Origin: Chondromyces crocatus
GTDB taxonomy: Bacteria > Myxococcota_A > Polyangia > Polyangiales > Polyangiaceae
NCBI RefSeq assembly: GCF_001189295.1
Contig: NZ_CP012159.1
Span: 1,998,001 to 2,062,000, forward strand
DNA: 64,000 bases
Direction of reading: 5' to 3'
Every line of letters starts with the position of its first letter. Position 1 is the stretch's first letter. Positions 8,625-16,909 of the stretch are shown in pieces. Both the position numbers and the translations under genes were made by a program. The notes under the pieces were generated by a model. That model searched no databases, was not told where the DNA came from, and saw nothing but the letters and a program-made list of their open reading frames with translations.

Positions 8625-9614
8625 TCAGTTGGGAACGCAGGCGTTGCTGGTGCAGGTGTAGTCGACGGCGCATTGGGCGCTGCCGGAGCAGGTCGTGCGA
8701 CAGGCGCCGCCGCTACAGGTGTAGCCGTTGCACTCGGTGTCGGGATCGGTGTTGGTCAGGACGTTGCCGCAGGTGCCGTTGGGACCGGAGCCCTTCTTCG
8801 TGTTGGAGCAAGCCCTGCACTCCCCATCGCAAGCACTGTTGCAGCAGTACCCGTCGACGCAGTAGCCGGTAGTGCATTCGCCTTCGATGCCACCCGTGCA
8901 AGGTTGGCCCTGAGGGCGCTGAGTCGCGCACTCGTTGGACGAGTTGCAGTAGTTCCCTGCTGCACAGTCCTCGATGGCCGTGCAGGTGGTCAGGCAGGAC
9001 ATGCCCGTGCTGTCACAGGTATAGCTACCGCAGAGCAGCGTACCGCCGATGACGCACTGGCCGTCACCATCGCACTGGTCAGGGAAGGTCTGCTCGCCGC
9101 TGTCGCAGCCGGCGGTGGCGCCACAGGACGTCCCCGCCTGGAAGAGACGGCAAGCGCCATCGCCGTTGCAGGTGCCATCCCGGCCGCAGGTCGTCTGGTC
9201 TTCGTTTTCGCAGTCGTTGTGGGGATCCTGGCCCGCGGCGGCGTTGCCGCAGGTGCCGTCTTCGCCAGCGCCCTTCGCGGTTGCGCTGCAAGCCTGGCAG
9301 GTGGCGTTGCAGGCGGTCTCGCAGCAGACGCCGTCGACGCAGAAGCCGCTCTGGCACTGGCTGGCGGTGCCGCAGGGCTCACCGGTCTCGAGGTTGGTGC
9401 CGCCCTGGCCGCCTTGACCGGCGGTGCCGCCTTGGCCGCCGCCGGTCGTGGTGGAGTCTCCACCGCTGCCACCCGCACCGCCCTGGGCCGTGAGTCCCGA
9501 GCCGTCCGGGATCAAGGATCGATCGGGGGCGGCGATGAGCTCACAGCCGGTGGTCGAGGCGAAGGCCGCCCCGAGAAAGAGCGTCAGAGCGATGGGGGTG
9601 TGCCAGCGCCTCAT
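8625..9614 (-). CDS. Cys-rich lipoprotein, tandem paralogue 3
   Basis: 329 residues. The signal region (IALTLFLGAAFASTTGC) and the sequence after the lipid Cys (ELIAAPDRSLIPDGSG) differ from paralogues 1 and 2. The Gly linker and Cys-rich ectodomain are almost those of paralogue 2, and the C-terminus is again CTSNACVPN. So the ectodomain appears to have been joined to a different lipoprotein head. The ATG at 9612-9614 has GAGAGG about 8 nt upstream. The gene starts 13 bp after the stop of TPR/PEGA paralogue C, so the two are probably one operon. This repeats the TPR/PEGA plus lipoprotein arrangement at 5887-3897. Confidence 0.87.
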   Translation of the reverse strand: MRRWHTPIALTLFLGAAFASTTGCELIAAPDRSLIPDGSGLTAQGGAGGSGGDSTTTGGGQGGTAGQGGQGGTNLETGEPCGTASQCQSGFCVDGVCCETACNATCQACSATAKGAGEDGTCGNAAAGQDPHNDCENEDQTTCGRDGTCNGDGACRLFQAGTSCGATAGCDSGEQTFPDQCDGDGQCVIGGTLLCGSYTCDSTGMSCLTTCTAIEDCAAGNYCNSSNECATQRPQGQPCTGGIEGECTTGYCVDGYCCNSACDGECRACSNTKKGSGPNGTCGNVLTNTDPDTECNGYTCSGGACRTTCSGSAQCAVDYTCTSNACVPN

Positions 9615-9627
9615 GGTGGGGTTCCTC

Positions 9628-10788
9628 TCAGAAGGTGAAGCGGGCTGCGGCGCCGCCGCCGGTGGGGGTCGCGTACGGGGTCGCGATCCAGTTGCGCTTC
9701 TTCGAGGGCTTGGTGGTGAGGCCGGTGGTGGTGGCCGGGGCGTCGTCGCGGCTGAGGAGCAGCACGGCGCCGGTGACACCGAAGGTGATCGCCACGGCGA
9801 ACGACATGTCGGAGATCAGGGCGTTGCGATCCACCGCGTCGGCGTTGTCGACGGTCGGGTTGTCGTCGAACTCGCTCTTGGCGCTGAGGGCCATGGCGCC
9901 GAAGATCGTGCCGACGACCGCGCCTGCACCCGCGAGGCCGAGCGTGACGTACGCCGGGATCGGCGAGCGGGGCTCGGAGGGCGGGGGCGGGGGCGGGCCG
10001 ATCGGCTCGGGCGACGGGGGCACCTCGGCGATCGGGGCGGGGGGCGGCGGCGGCGGGGGCGCCTCGGTCAGCGTGACGCCGAGCTCGCGGTTCTCGGCGA
10101 AGGCCACGTCGACCTCTTGCGTCGACTCGACGAAGCCGTCGGCGGAGACCTTGATGACGTGCTTGCCAGGCGTGAGCGCGAGCTCGGTGCCCGCTTGCTG
10201 CACGTCGTCGACCAGGATCTTGACGTTGGGCGCGGTCTCCGGAGCGACGGCGACCTTGACCTTGGCAGGGGTCTTCTTCAGCTCGTCGATGCGGCCCTGG
10301 GCCGACGCGATCTGATCCTTGAACTTCTCGGGGTCGGGCTGCGCGTCGAGGTACGCCTGGTACGCCGCGACGGCCTCGCTCACGTTGCCGAGCTTGTCGA
10401 GGCTCTGCGCGACCTTGAGCTTGGGCGGCGCGCCGGGAACCAGCTCGTCGGCCTCGCGGTAGAGCGGCAGCGCGCCCGCGAAATCACCCTTCTCGTACTT
10501 CGCCTCGGCCTCCTTGTAGGCCTTCTTGGCGCCGTCCTTCTTCTGCTTCTCGGTGAGCGGCTTCTTCGGCTTCTCGGGAGCTGCAGCAGGTGCCGGCGCA
10601 ACGGGTGCGGGGCCGCCCGGCTTCGCGGGAGCGAGATCGCTGGGCGTCGCGGGGGCAAGGCCTCCAGGAGGAGGCGCCGCGGGCTTGGCGCCAGTGGCGG
10701 GCTGGGCCATCGCAGAGCCCAGCGCCAAAAGCCCTGACAGCACTGCCGCTGAAGTGGACGTCATCAGTCGGCTCGATCGTGAACGCAT
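9628..10788 (-). CDS. TPR/PEGA-domain membrane protein, paralogue C
   Basis: 386 residues. The signal peptide (AAVLSGLLALGSAMAQ) is followed by a long Pro/Ala linker and a Lys-rich TPR region (about 80-165: KKAYKEAEAKYEKGDFAGAL, then PPKLKVAQSLDKLGNVSEA). A PEGA-like domain follows (about 180-245: VKILVDDVQQAGTELALTPG), then a poly-Pro linker, two hydrophobic segments and a basic/Gly C-terminus ending ARFTF. It has the same domain order as paralogues A and B but lacks the CYDDA cysteine motif, so it is a more distant relative. The ATG at 10786-10788 is preceded by GAGGAGG. It is followed at 13 bp by Cys-rich lipoprotein 3. Confidence 0.86.
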   Translation of the reverse strand: MRSRSSRLMTSTSAAVLSGLLALGSAMAQPATGAKPAAPPPGGLAPATPSDLAPAKPGGPAPVAPAPAAAPEKPKKPLTEKQKKDGAKKAYKEAEAKYEKGDFAGALPLYREADELVPGAPPKLKVAQSLDKLGNVSEAVAAYQAYLDAQPDPEKFKDQIASAQGRIDELKKTPAKVKVAVAPETAPNVKILVDDVQQAGTELALTPGKHVIKVSADGFVESTQEVDVAFAENRELGVTLTEAPPPPPPPAPIAEVPPSPEPIGPPPPPPSEPRSPIPAYVTLGLAGAGAVVGTIFGAMALSAKSEFDDNPTVDNADAVDRNALISDMSFAVAITFGVTGAVLLLSRDDAPATTTGLTTKPSKKRNWIATPYATPTGGGAAARFTF

Positions 10789-10917
10789 ACCCCAGGTCCT
10801 CCTCGCGGATTGCTAACTCGCGTGTGGGCTCACGAAACCCCCGAAACGCGGACGATGCAAGGGTTTTCGCGTCCAGGTCGTCCACTGTCGGTGGCCGGGT
10901 CCCGAGGGGGGCGCCGG

Positions 10918-11739
10918 TCATTCTCCACGACGACTGGAATCTGCTGAACGGGAGGCGAGGGGCGTGGTGTCCGGAGGGGGGGCGCCCGGGCCAGAGGGAG
11001 GGGTCGAGAGCGAGGGGTCTGCGTTCGCGGTGTCGGTGATCGGGGCCTGGATCTCGATGTCTGCGACCTCGGACGCGGTGTCTGTTTCGGTCGCGGTGCT
11101 CTCCATCGGGGCCGTGCGCTTATCGAACCAGTCCGCGGGCGTGTGCTTATCGAACCAGTCTGGAAAGCGGAGGCGCGCCTCGATGGCGAAGCCCTCGACG
11201 GCGGCGCGCATGCGGGCCATGCGCTCCTCGCCGCGAGGGAGCGCGGCACGGGCCTGGCGGAGCGCGTCGAGGTAGCGGGCGAAGCGGGGGTCGGAAAAGA
11301 GGGTCGTGAGGTCTTCGCGGATGCGGCGTGCGGTGGAAGGGCTCACGCCGTCGGTGCCGAAGGCCATGGTGAGGCCGGAGACGCGGGCGACCGCCAGGTT
11401 CGCAAAGGTGGAAAACTCGGGGCGATCGAGGGTGCAGACGAGGCGGCCTTCGGCGGCGAGGCGCTGGTGCAAGCGCCGGGAGAGGTCGTCGTCGAAGGGG
11501 GCGAGGAAGACGATGGCGCGTCCGTCGAGATCGGTGTCCTGAAAGGGGCGGCGGTGCAAGGTGAGGCGGCCTCGGGCGGCGGCCTCGGCGATCGTCTCGT
11601 GGACGGAGCCCGGGGCGATGACGGTGACGCGGGCGCCAGCGGCGAGAAGGCGCTCGGCGGTCTGCGGGGCTTCGCCGTGCGCGCCGAGGATCAAGGCGTC
11701 GCGGTCGCGGAGGTCGAGGGCGATGGGGAAGCGCTGCAT
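10918..11739 (-). CDS. Precorrin-2 dehydrogenase / sirohydrochlorin ferrochelatase-like (Met8/CysG N-terminal type)
   Basis: 273 residues. The family oxidises precorrin-2 to sirohydrochlorin with NAD and may insert iron, on the way to siroheme. An N-terminal Rossmann fold is seen (ALILGAHGEAPQTAERLLAA, then ARVTVIAP). The NLAVARVSGLTMAFGTDG block with SPSTARRIREDL matches the usual NLA...R.G.L.IAIST.G.SP..A..IRE signature. The classic GGG.VA.RK start is altered to GAHGEAPQTA. The C-terminal 70 residues are extra: a duplicated DWFDK motif (PDWFDKHTPADWFDKRTAP) and a disordered Thr/Pro/Asp-rich tail. No uroporphyrinogen methyltransferase domain is fused. It is 23 bp downstream of the DUF4390-like gene. 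Confidence 0.82.
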   Translation of the reverse strand: MQRFPIALDLRDRDALILGAHGEAPQTAERLLAAGARVTVIAPGSVHETIAEAAARGRLTLHRRPFQDTDLDGRAIVFLAPFDDDLSRRLHQRLAAEGRLVCTLDRPEFSTFANLAVARVSGLTMAFGTDGVSPSTARRIREDLTTLFSDPRFARYLDALRQARAALPRGEERMARMRAAVEGFAIEARLRFPDWFDKHTPADWFDKRTAPMESTATETDTASEVADIEIQAPITDTANADPSLSTPPSGPGAPPPDTTPLASRSADSSRRGE

Positions 11740-11762
11740 GATGCTCGATGGATGGAGGAGGG

Positions 11763-12491
11763 TTACTTGCGTGGCGCCGGGGCAGGTGGCGGAGGTGGTG
11801 GTGGCGGCGGTGGATCCGGGGGGAGGAAGGGGGCGGTCCGGAAGGTGATGCGTCGGTCGGCGCTGTCGATGCGGGTGACGAAGAGGCCGACGAAGGATCC
11901 GAAGAGGGCGTCGCCCGGGCCGATGGCGTTGGCGCCGTTCGGGCGGGTGACCCAGCGGGTGATGCGGTCGAGGGTCTCGGCGCTGACGGGGTTCACCTCG
12001 ACGAGGGCGGCGATGAAGTAGCGGGCGCCGTCACGGAGGAGGGAGCGCTCGATCACCGGGAGCTTGCGGGTCTCGGCGCAGTTGCGGAGCACGCCTTCGA
12101 CGTTGACGGCGACGGTGCTGAGCTGTCCGCCGGACTGGGTGAGCTGGATGCGGAAGACTTCGTCCCAGAGGTCGTAGACGACGCGGCAGGTGCGGGCGGC
12201 GAGGGCGATGGGGTCGCCGCCGGCCTCGCGGAAGAGGTAGCCGCGGAAGGAGATGACGGTGGGCAGGCCGCTGAGGAGCTTCTTCGAGATCTCGGCGTCG
12301 ACGACGTCGCGGAAGTTGGTGCCGAGGTGGACGAGGGTGGTGTCGATGCCGATGCTGGCGGCGCGGACGGGGAGGGCGCTCGGCGTGGTGGGGATCGTGG
12401 CGGGCGGGGTCTGGGCGTGCGCGCGCGTCGCGGCGAGCTGGGCGCTGGTGAGCGCTGCCGCGGCGAGGAGCGTCGCACGGAGCTGGGTCAT
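11763..12491 (-). CDS. Secreted DUF4390-like protein
   Basis: 242 residues. The signal peptide (LLAAAALTSAQLAATRAHAQ) is followed by a compact domain. Its sequence ISKKLLSGLPTVISFRGYLF, and the later VVYDLWDEVFRIQL, resemble DUF4390, in which a protein's terminal subunit pattern is 'L..G.P..I'. It ends in a poly-Pro tail. Function unknown. The start ATG overlaps the stop of the upstream Omp85 gene by 4 nt (ATGA), so the pair is translationally coupled; a periplasmic partner of the outer-membrane protein is a reasonable inference. The DUF assignment is from memory of the family pattern and is moderate. Confidence 0.72.
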   Translation of the reverse strand: MTQLRATLLAAAALTSAQLAATRAHAQTPPATIPTTPSALPVRAASIGIDTTLVHLGTNFRDVVDAEISKKLLSGLPTVISFRGYLFREAGGDPIALAARTCRVVYDLWDEVFRIQLTQSGGQLSTVAVNVEGVLRNCAETRKLPVIERSLLRDGARYFIAALVEVNPVSAETLDRITRWVTRPNGANAIGPGDALFGSFVGLFVTRIDSADRRITFRTAPFLPPDPPPPPPPPPPAPAPRK

Positions 12492-14038
12492 CGGCCGGCC
12501 CCGGTGCGTGAGGGCAAGAGGCCGATGAGGTTGGAGAAGGCGAGGGTGACGCCGCCGACGCTGGTGTCGATGCGGAGGCCGAGGTTGCCGGTGAGGTCGA
12601 CGGGGGCGCGGGCGAAGCCGGTGTAGCCGCTGGGGGGCTGGCTGAGATCGCGGGCGCTGGCGACGCTGTAGATGCCGAGGGTGGCGAAGAGGTCGATGCC
12701 GTAGATGGAGCCGCGGCCGGTGTAGACGGGGATGCGGTACTCGCCTTCGAGGCGCGCGGCGAAGTCGCCGTAGCGGACCTCGACGATGTCGGTGCCGAGG
12801 AGGTTCGGGGGTTTGCGGCGATCGGGGGCGAGGTCGAGGACGCGATCGGGGAGGAGGTCGGTGAAGTCACCGACGTAGAACTTCTCGAAGAAGGGCGCCT
12901 TGCCCGCGATGGCGCCGGCGAAGGCTTCGAGGCGCAGGACGTGGCGCGCCCAGGGGAGGCGGAGCCAGTGCGCGGCGCCGAGCTCGATGCGGGCGAAGCC
13001 GTAGTCGCTGCCGAGCGGGGGGAGGCCGGCGGTGATGCTGGCGGAGGCGTAGGTGCCGCGGGTGGCGAGGAACGGGGCGTCGCGGGTGTCGTAGGTGAAG
13101 GCGGTGCGCAGCGTGGAGAGGACGGTGGTGCCCGGGAGGATGTCGAAGTCGAGGGGCTCGCGGGTCTGGCCGCGCAGGTGGGAGGCGACGGTGGGGACGA
13201 CGGCGTCGATCTGTTCGAGGTGGTAGTCGAGGGAGAACCAGGAGGAGATGCCGAGGTCGTGGCCGGTGCCGAGGGTGGCACCGAAGCGCTTGTAGGAGAC
13301 GACGGCGTAGCGGGTGACCTCTCTCTGTTCGAGCAAGGGAGACTCGAATGAGACGTCGCGGCTGCCGAAAAAGTCGCGGGCGTCGTTGTAGAGCAGGGTC
13401 GCGGCGGCGGACCAGCCGGTGCCGCCGAGCGAGGGATCGAGGAAGCGGGTGCGCAGGGCGAGCTGGTCGGCGGCGAGGCCGATGCCCGCACCGAGGGTGA
13501 TGCCGGTGCCGGCGAGGTTGGTCTCGGCGACCTGGACGCCGGTGAAGGCGGACTGCGGTCGGGCGTTGCCAGCGGTGTCTTCGTCGGCCGCGAGGGAGAG
13601 CCAGAAATTCTGGACGACGAAGGTGTTGCGCTCGACGACGTCGATGACGAGGCGGGCGGCGCCGCGGGCCGAGCCCTTGAGCAGGGAGAGGTCGACGGAG
13701 GAGAAGAAGCCGGTGCCGAGGAGGCGGTAGCGGGTGAGTTCGATCTCGGGGTCGTCGACGTCGAGCACGTCGCCCGCGCGGAAGCGGACGTAGCGGAGGA
13801 GGACGCGCTCGGCGGTGCGGGTGTTGCCGCGGATCTCGATGCCTTCGAGGTGGTAGCGGAGCCGGGTCTTCTCGGTGGAGGTCGGCGGGCCGAGGGAGGT
13901 CGATGGCGTGAGCGAAGGCGGCGATGCGAGCGAGGGCGCCTGCGTGGAAGCGCCAGGTGGAACCTGCGCGGCAGCACCTGAGGAGGTCAGGGCGGCGAGG
14001 AGCGCGCAGGTGAACGGGAGGCGCGGGCGAGAAGGCAC
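12488..14038 (-). CDS. Omp85/BamA-like outer-membrane protein with one POTRA domain
   Basis: 516 residues, outer membrane. A signal peptide (TCALLAALTSSGAAAQ) and a Pro/Ser linker precede a POTRA domain at about 60-150 (RYHLEGIEIRGNTRTAERVL, then LLGTGFFSSVDLSLLKG). From about 170 to the end there are alternating amphipathic strands typical of a D15/surface-antigen barrel (YAVVSYKRFGATLGTGHDLG; FTYDTRDAPFLATRGTYASA; EGEYRIPVYTGRG). BamA has five POTRAs, so this is a short relative, perhaps for assembly or secretion of a specific substrate. The start codon is GTG (14036-14038), with no strong ribosome-binding site. It is followed by a 4-nt overlap with the DUF4390-like gene. Confidence 0.85.
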   Translation of the reverse strand: MPSRPRLPFTCALLAALTSSGAAAQVPPGASTQAPSLASPPSLTPSTSLGPPTSTEKTRLRYHLEGIEIRGNTRTAERVLLRYVRFRAGDVLDVDDPEIELTRYRLLGTGFFSSVDLSLLKGSARGAARLVIDVVERNTFVVQNFWLSLAADEDTAGNARPQSAFTGVQVAETNLAGTGITLGAGIGLAADQLALRTRFLDPSLGGTGWSAAATLLYNDARDFFGSRDVSFESPLLEQREVTRYAVVSYKRFGATLGTGHDLGISSWFSLDYHLEQIDAVVPTVASHLRGQTREPLDFDILPGTTVLSTLRTAFTYDTRDAPFLATRGTYASASITAGLPPLGSDYGFARIELGAAHWLRLPWARHVLRLEAFAGAIAGKAPFFEKFYVGDFTDLLPDRVLDLAPDRRKPPNLLGTDIVEVRYGDFAARLEGEYRIPVYTGRGSIYGIDLFATLGIYSVASARDLSQPPSGYTGFARAPVDLTGNLGLRIDTSVGGVTLAFSNLIGLLPSRTGAGR

Positions 14039-14093
14039 GGGGGAGACGATACCGAGGGATGGGCGGCCTGGCCTCGAGGCTGGCCGCGCAGGG

Positions 14094-15974
14094 TCACTGG
14101 ATGACAGGGATGTACTGCGGGATGACGAAGTACACGAGCTTGATGCCGTCCTTGCCTCCGAGGAGCTGTCCCGTGGGGGTGACGACGCGGATCACGGCGC
14201 GGAGCACGGTGAGGGTGCCCGGGCGCAAGGTGGTGTTCGCGGCGTGGACGCGGAAGGAGACCTGGGTGTTGCCGCGGACGCCGCGGAAGGTGGTGTCGTC
14301 CAGGCTGGTGTAGGGGAGGGGAGGCGCCGAGACGGGGATGGGTCGGACCGCGGTGATGAGCTGGGAGGCGTTGAAGGGGCCCTGGCCCGGTTCGAGTTCG
14401 GGGTTCTGGAAGGCGGGGTCGATGATGCCGTCGCCGTTGCAGTCGACGCCGCCGGCGCACTCGTAGGTTCTGCGGGTGGTGGTGACGTTGTTGAGGCCTG
14501 CGCCGGCGAGGCGGCCGAGGAGGCGGACGACTTCGCTGGAGACCTCGCCCGAGCTGACGTCGGAGGAGGCGACGAGGGGGCGATCGATGCCGCCGGAGAG
14601 GGACTCGTGCCAGAGGCTGTTGGTCTGGGTGGCGAGGTCGACGAGGTCGAGGCGGGCGATGTTGGGGGTGCCGGTGTCGACGGGGACGCCGACGATCTTG
14701 GCGTCGAGGGCCTTGATGGCGGCGATGGTCTCGGCGTAGGTGCGGGCGCCGCTGGCGAGGGAGGGGTTGTACGCGCGCTGGGCGACGGGGCCGTTGTGGA
14801 ACGGGGCGTCGGTGACGAGGACGAAGATGGGGAGCGCGCCTGGTCGGAAGCAAGGGGCGCCGCGCATGGCGAGGTCGGCGCAGGCGTACGGGGTCTCGGC
14901 GTTCCAGATGCCGCCGCCGGTGAGGTTGTAAGGCTGGTTGGTGGCCGCCATCCAGAGGGCCTGGGTGGCCGCTTCGGGGGCGTCTCCACCACCCGAGGCG
15001 GTGAGGCTGGCGAGGATGGAGGTGACGTTCGGGGGCGGCTGGTACGCGCCGCCGTTCAGCACGGGGGCAGCGACGTGGCCGGTGACGGGCTGGCCGTTGA
15101 GGGTGAAGCGGTGGCGGTAGACGGTGTCGCCGGGTTGTCCGTACGGCGCCCAGGGGACGTCGCCGAAGGCGCCAACGCCGATCCAGGCGTCGCTGATCGG
15201 GGGGATCGGGGGGACGGCGCTGGGGTTGCCGTTCAGGAGGGCGGGGAGGACCTCGTTGCTGAGCGACTGCTTGAGGTCGTCGATGGCGGGGCCCATCGTG
15301 TTGGTGGTGTCGACGAGGAAGTAGATGTCGGCGCGCTCGATGCCCGTGGCGAAGGAGAAGTCGCGGGTCTGTTCGCCGCCCTCGTAGGGGAGGACGAAGT
15401 AGAGGCCCGGATCCTGGGGGACGGAGGCAGGGTTGGTCGGGTCGGTGCCGGCGGCGAGTTCGATGAGGTCGATGACGCCGTCGCCATCGCAGTCGACGAG
15501 GACGCGGCAGCGGCCGTCGCCAACCTTGGCTTCCTCGGCGTCGGGGACGCCGTCGTTGTCGCTGTCGAGGTCGCGGAGATCGGGGATGCCGTCGCCGTCG
15601 GTGTCGGCGAGGGGATCGCAGAAGGTGGTGCGGGTGCGGCCCGGGGAGGCGATGGGGAGGAGGGGGTTCGCAGCTTCCTCGGCGTCGGGGACGCCATCGC
15701 CGTCGCTGTCGAGGTCGGTGTAGTCGGGGGTGCCGTCGTCGTCGGTGTCGGTGCTGGGGGCGAGTTCGAGGAGGTCGGAGACGAAGTCGCCGTCGGTGTC
15801 GGTGGCGTCGTCGCAGTCGGTCGAGGGCTGGAGGATCACGCCTCCGGAGCCGCCGTCTCCGCCGTAGCCGCCGCCTCCGGGCGGGGCGGCGGAGTTGGGA
15901 GCGCAGGCGGCCTGGAAGGTGGCAGCGGCTGCGAGAAGGAAGATCGTCGTGGCAGCAGAAGCGCGGAGCCGCAT
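14094..15974 (-). CDS. vWA-domain lipoprotein with thrombospondin type-3-like calcium repeats
   Basis: 626 residues. The signal (AATTIFLLAAAATFQAAC) has a Cys for lipidation and is followed by a Gly-rich linker. About residues 50-185 carry Asp-rich repeats (DTDGDFVSDLLE, DTDDDGTPDYTDLDSDGDG, DLDSDNDGVPDAEE) like thrombospondin-3 calcium-binding units. A von Willebrand A domain follows (about 215-480). Its metal site begins FLVDTTNTM instead of the usual DxSxS, with GGGDAPEAATQAL and FVLVTDAPF further on. A further calcium-like unit (CNGDGIIDPAF) lies before the C-terminal beta-rich part. The ATG at 15972-15974 has GGAGGG upstream; a longer reading to 16019 overlaps the neighbouring gene and was rejected. 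Likely a cell-surface adhesion or protein-binding lipoprotein. Confidence 0.87.
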   Translation of the reverse strand: MRLRASAATTIFLLAAAATFQAACAPNSAAPPGGGGYGGDGGSGGVILQPSTDCDDATDTDGDFVSDLLELAPSTDTDDDGTPDYTDLDSDGDGVPDAEEAANPLLPIASPGRTRTTFCDPLADTDGDGIPDLRDLDSDNDGVPDAEEAKVGDGRCRVLVDCDGDGVIDLIELAAGTDPTNPASVPQDPGLYFVLPYEGGEQTRDFSFATGIERADIYFLVDTTNTMGPAIDDLKQSLSNEVLPALLNGNPSAVPPIPPISDAWIGVGAFGDVPWAPYGQPGDTVYRHRFTLNGQPVTGHVAAPVLNGGAYQPPPNVTSILASLTASGGGDAPEAATQALWMAATNQPYNLTGGGIWNAETPYACADLAMRGAPCFRPGALPIFVLVTDAPFHNGPVAQRAYNPSLASGARTYAETIAAIKALDAKIVGVPVDTGTPNIARLDLVDLATQTNSLWHESLSGGIDRPLVASSDVSSGEVSSEVVRLLGRLAGAGLNNVTTTRRTYECAGGVDCNGDGIIDPAFQNPELEPGQGPFNASQLITAVRPIPVSAPPLPYTSLDDTTFRGVRGNTQVSFRVHAANTTLRPGTLTVLRAVIRVVTPTGQLLGGKDGIKLVYFVIPQYIPVIQ

Positions 15975-15999
15975 CGCGGGGGCCCTCCGTGAAAGAGCG

Positions 16000-16866
16000 T
16001 CAGCGTCGCAAGGGTACATGATCGGTCGGTGGGTTGCTTTCGGCGAGGGCTTCTTCGGTCGCGGCGGCTTCCTCGGTCGCGGCAGCTTCTTCGGCGGCGG
16101 CAGCTTCCTCGGCAGCGGCGGTGTCGTCGGGGGGCTGGCGCGCGGTGAGGGCTGCAGGGGCAGGGACCGGGGAGGCGGGGAGTTCGGAGTCGGGAGGGGG
16201 GAGGAGGCGGCGGAGGTCGGCCTGGGCAGGCTCGGGGTGATCCAGGTGCGCGGCGGCCGCTTCGAGGTGGGCCAGGATGAGCGCGCGCAAGCTGGGGTCC
16301 TGGGCCCAGTGCGGGCCGGCGTTGGTGGCGAGGGCGCGGGCGAGGAGGAGCTCGGCCCGGCCGCGCACGTCGTCGGGGATCCAGGTGGCGATGGCCGGGT
16401 CCGAGAACTGGTGGAGGCAGGTCTGGAGGGACGAGGTGGCGTGCTGGTTGAAGCTGCCGGGGCGGCGCTCGGCGCGTCTGGCGAGGACGGCGGTGTGATG
16501 GAGGACGCGGCGGGCAGCGCGTCCGACGAGATCGCCGCGGAGGGTGTGCTGGACGCGGGGGGCGTCGAGGGCGCGGAGGATGGCGGCGAGGGCGAGGCCG
16601 CCGGCGATGACGAAGACCACGACGACGGCGGCGCCGAGGGGGGAGCGAGGGGTCCAGCCGGCGGCGCGGGCGGCGATGGCGCTGGCGAGGATGAGCGTGA
16701 GGCAGAGGGAGCCGAGGGCGCCGAGGGTGTGGGAGGCGCGTCGGGAGCTGGGTTCGAGGAGGCGGCCGCCGCTGGGGAGCGCCTCGAGGGCGCGGCGCGC
16801 GGCCTGGTCGAGCCCCACCGCGAGCGGGCCCAGCTCGACTCCGGGCGGCTCGCGGAAGGGGTTCAT
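16000..16866 (-). CDS. Membrane protein with two TM segments and Ala/Glu-repeat tail, unknown function
   Basis: 288 residues, not recognised. Two transmembrane helices (about 48-68, LGSLCLTLILASAIAARAAG; about 78-98, AAVVVVFVIAGGLALAAILR) are followed by a cytoplasmic-looking helical domain of about 130 residues (VLHHTAVLARRAERRPGSF; HATSSLQTCLHQFSDPAIAT). A low-complexity tail has four repeats of the kind AAAEEAAATEE. The tail is encoded by a short GC-rich repeat (about 16040-16125). It lies 43 bp downstream of the Lgt-like gene and 25 bp upstream of the vWA lipoprotein, so all three are probably co-transcribed, which places it with lipoprotein biogenesis. Confidence 0.75.
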   Translation of the reverse strand: MNPFREPPGVELGPLAVGLDQAARRALEALPSGGRLLEPSSRRASHTLGALGSLCLTLILASAIAARAAGWTPRSPLGAAVVVVFVIAGGLALAAILRALDAPRVQHTLRGDLVGRAARRVLHHTAVLARRAERRPGSFNQHATSSLQTCLHQFSDPAIATWIPDDVRGRAELLLARALATNAGPHWAQDPSLRALILAHLEAAAAHLDHPEPAQADLRRLLPPPDSELPASPVPAPAALTARQPPDDTAAAEEAAAAEEAAATEEAAATEEALAESNPPTDHVPLRR

Positions 16867-16909
16867 CGTGGGGGGCGCGAGGCGCGCGCGTGGGGCGCGA
16901 GGGAGAGCA

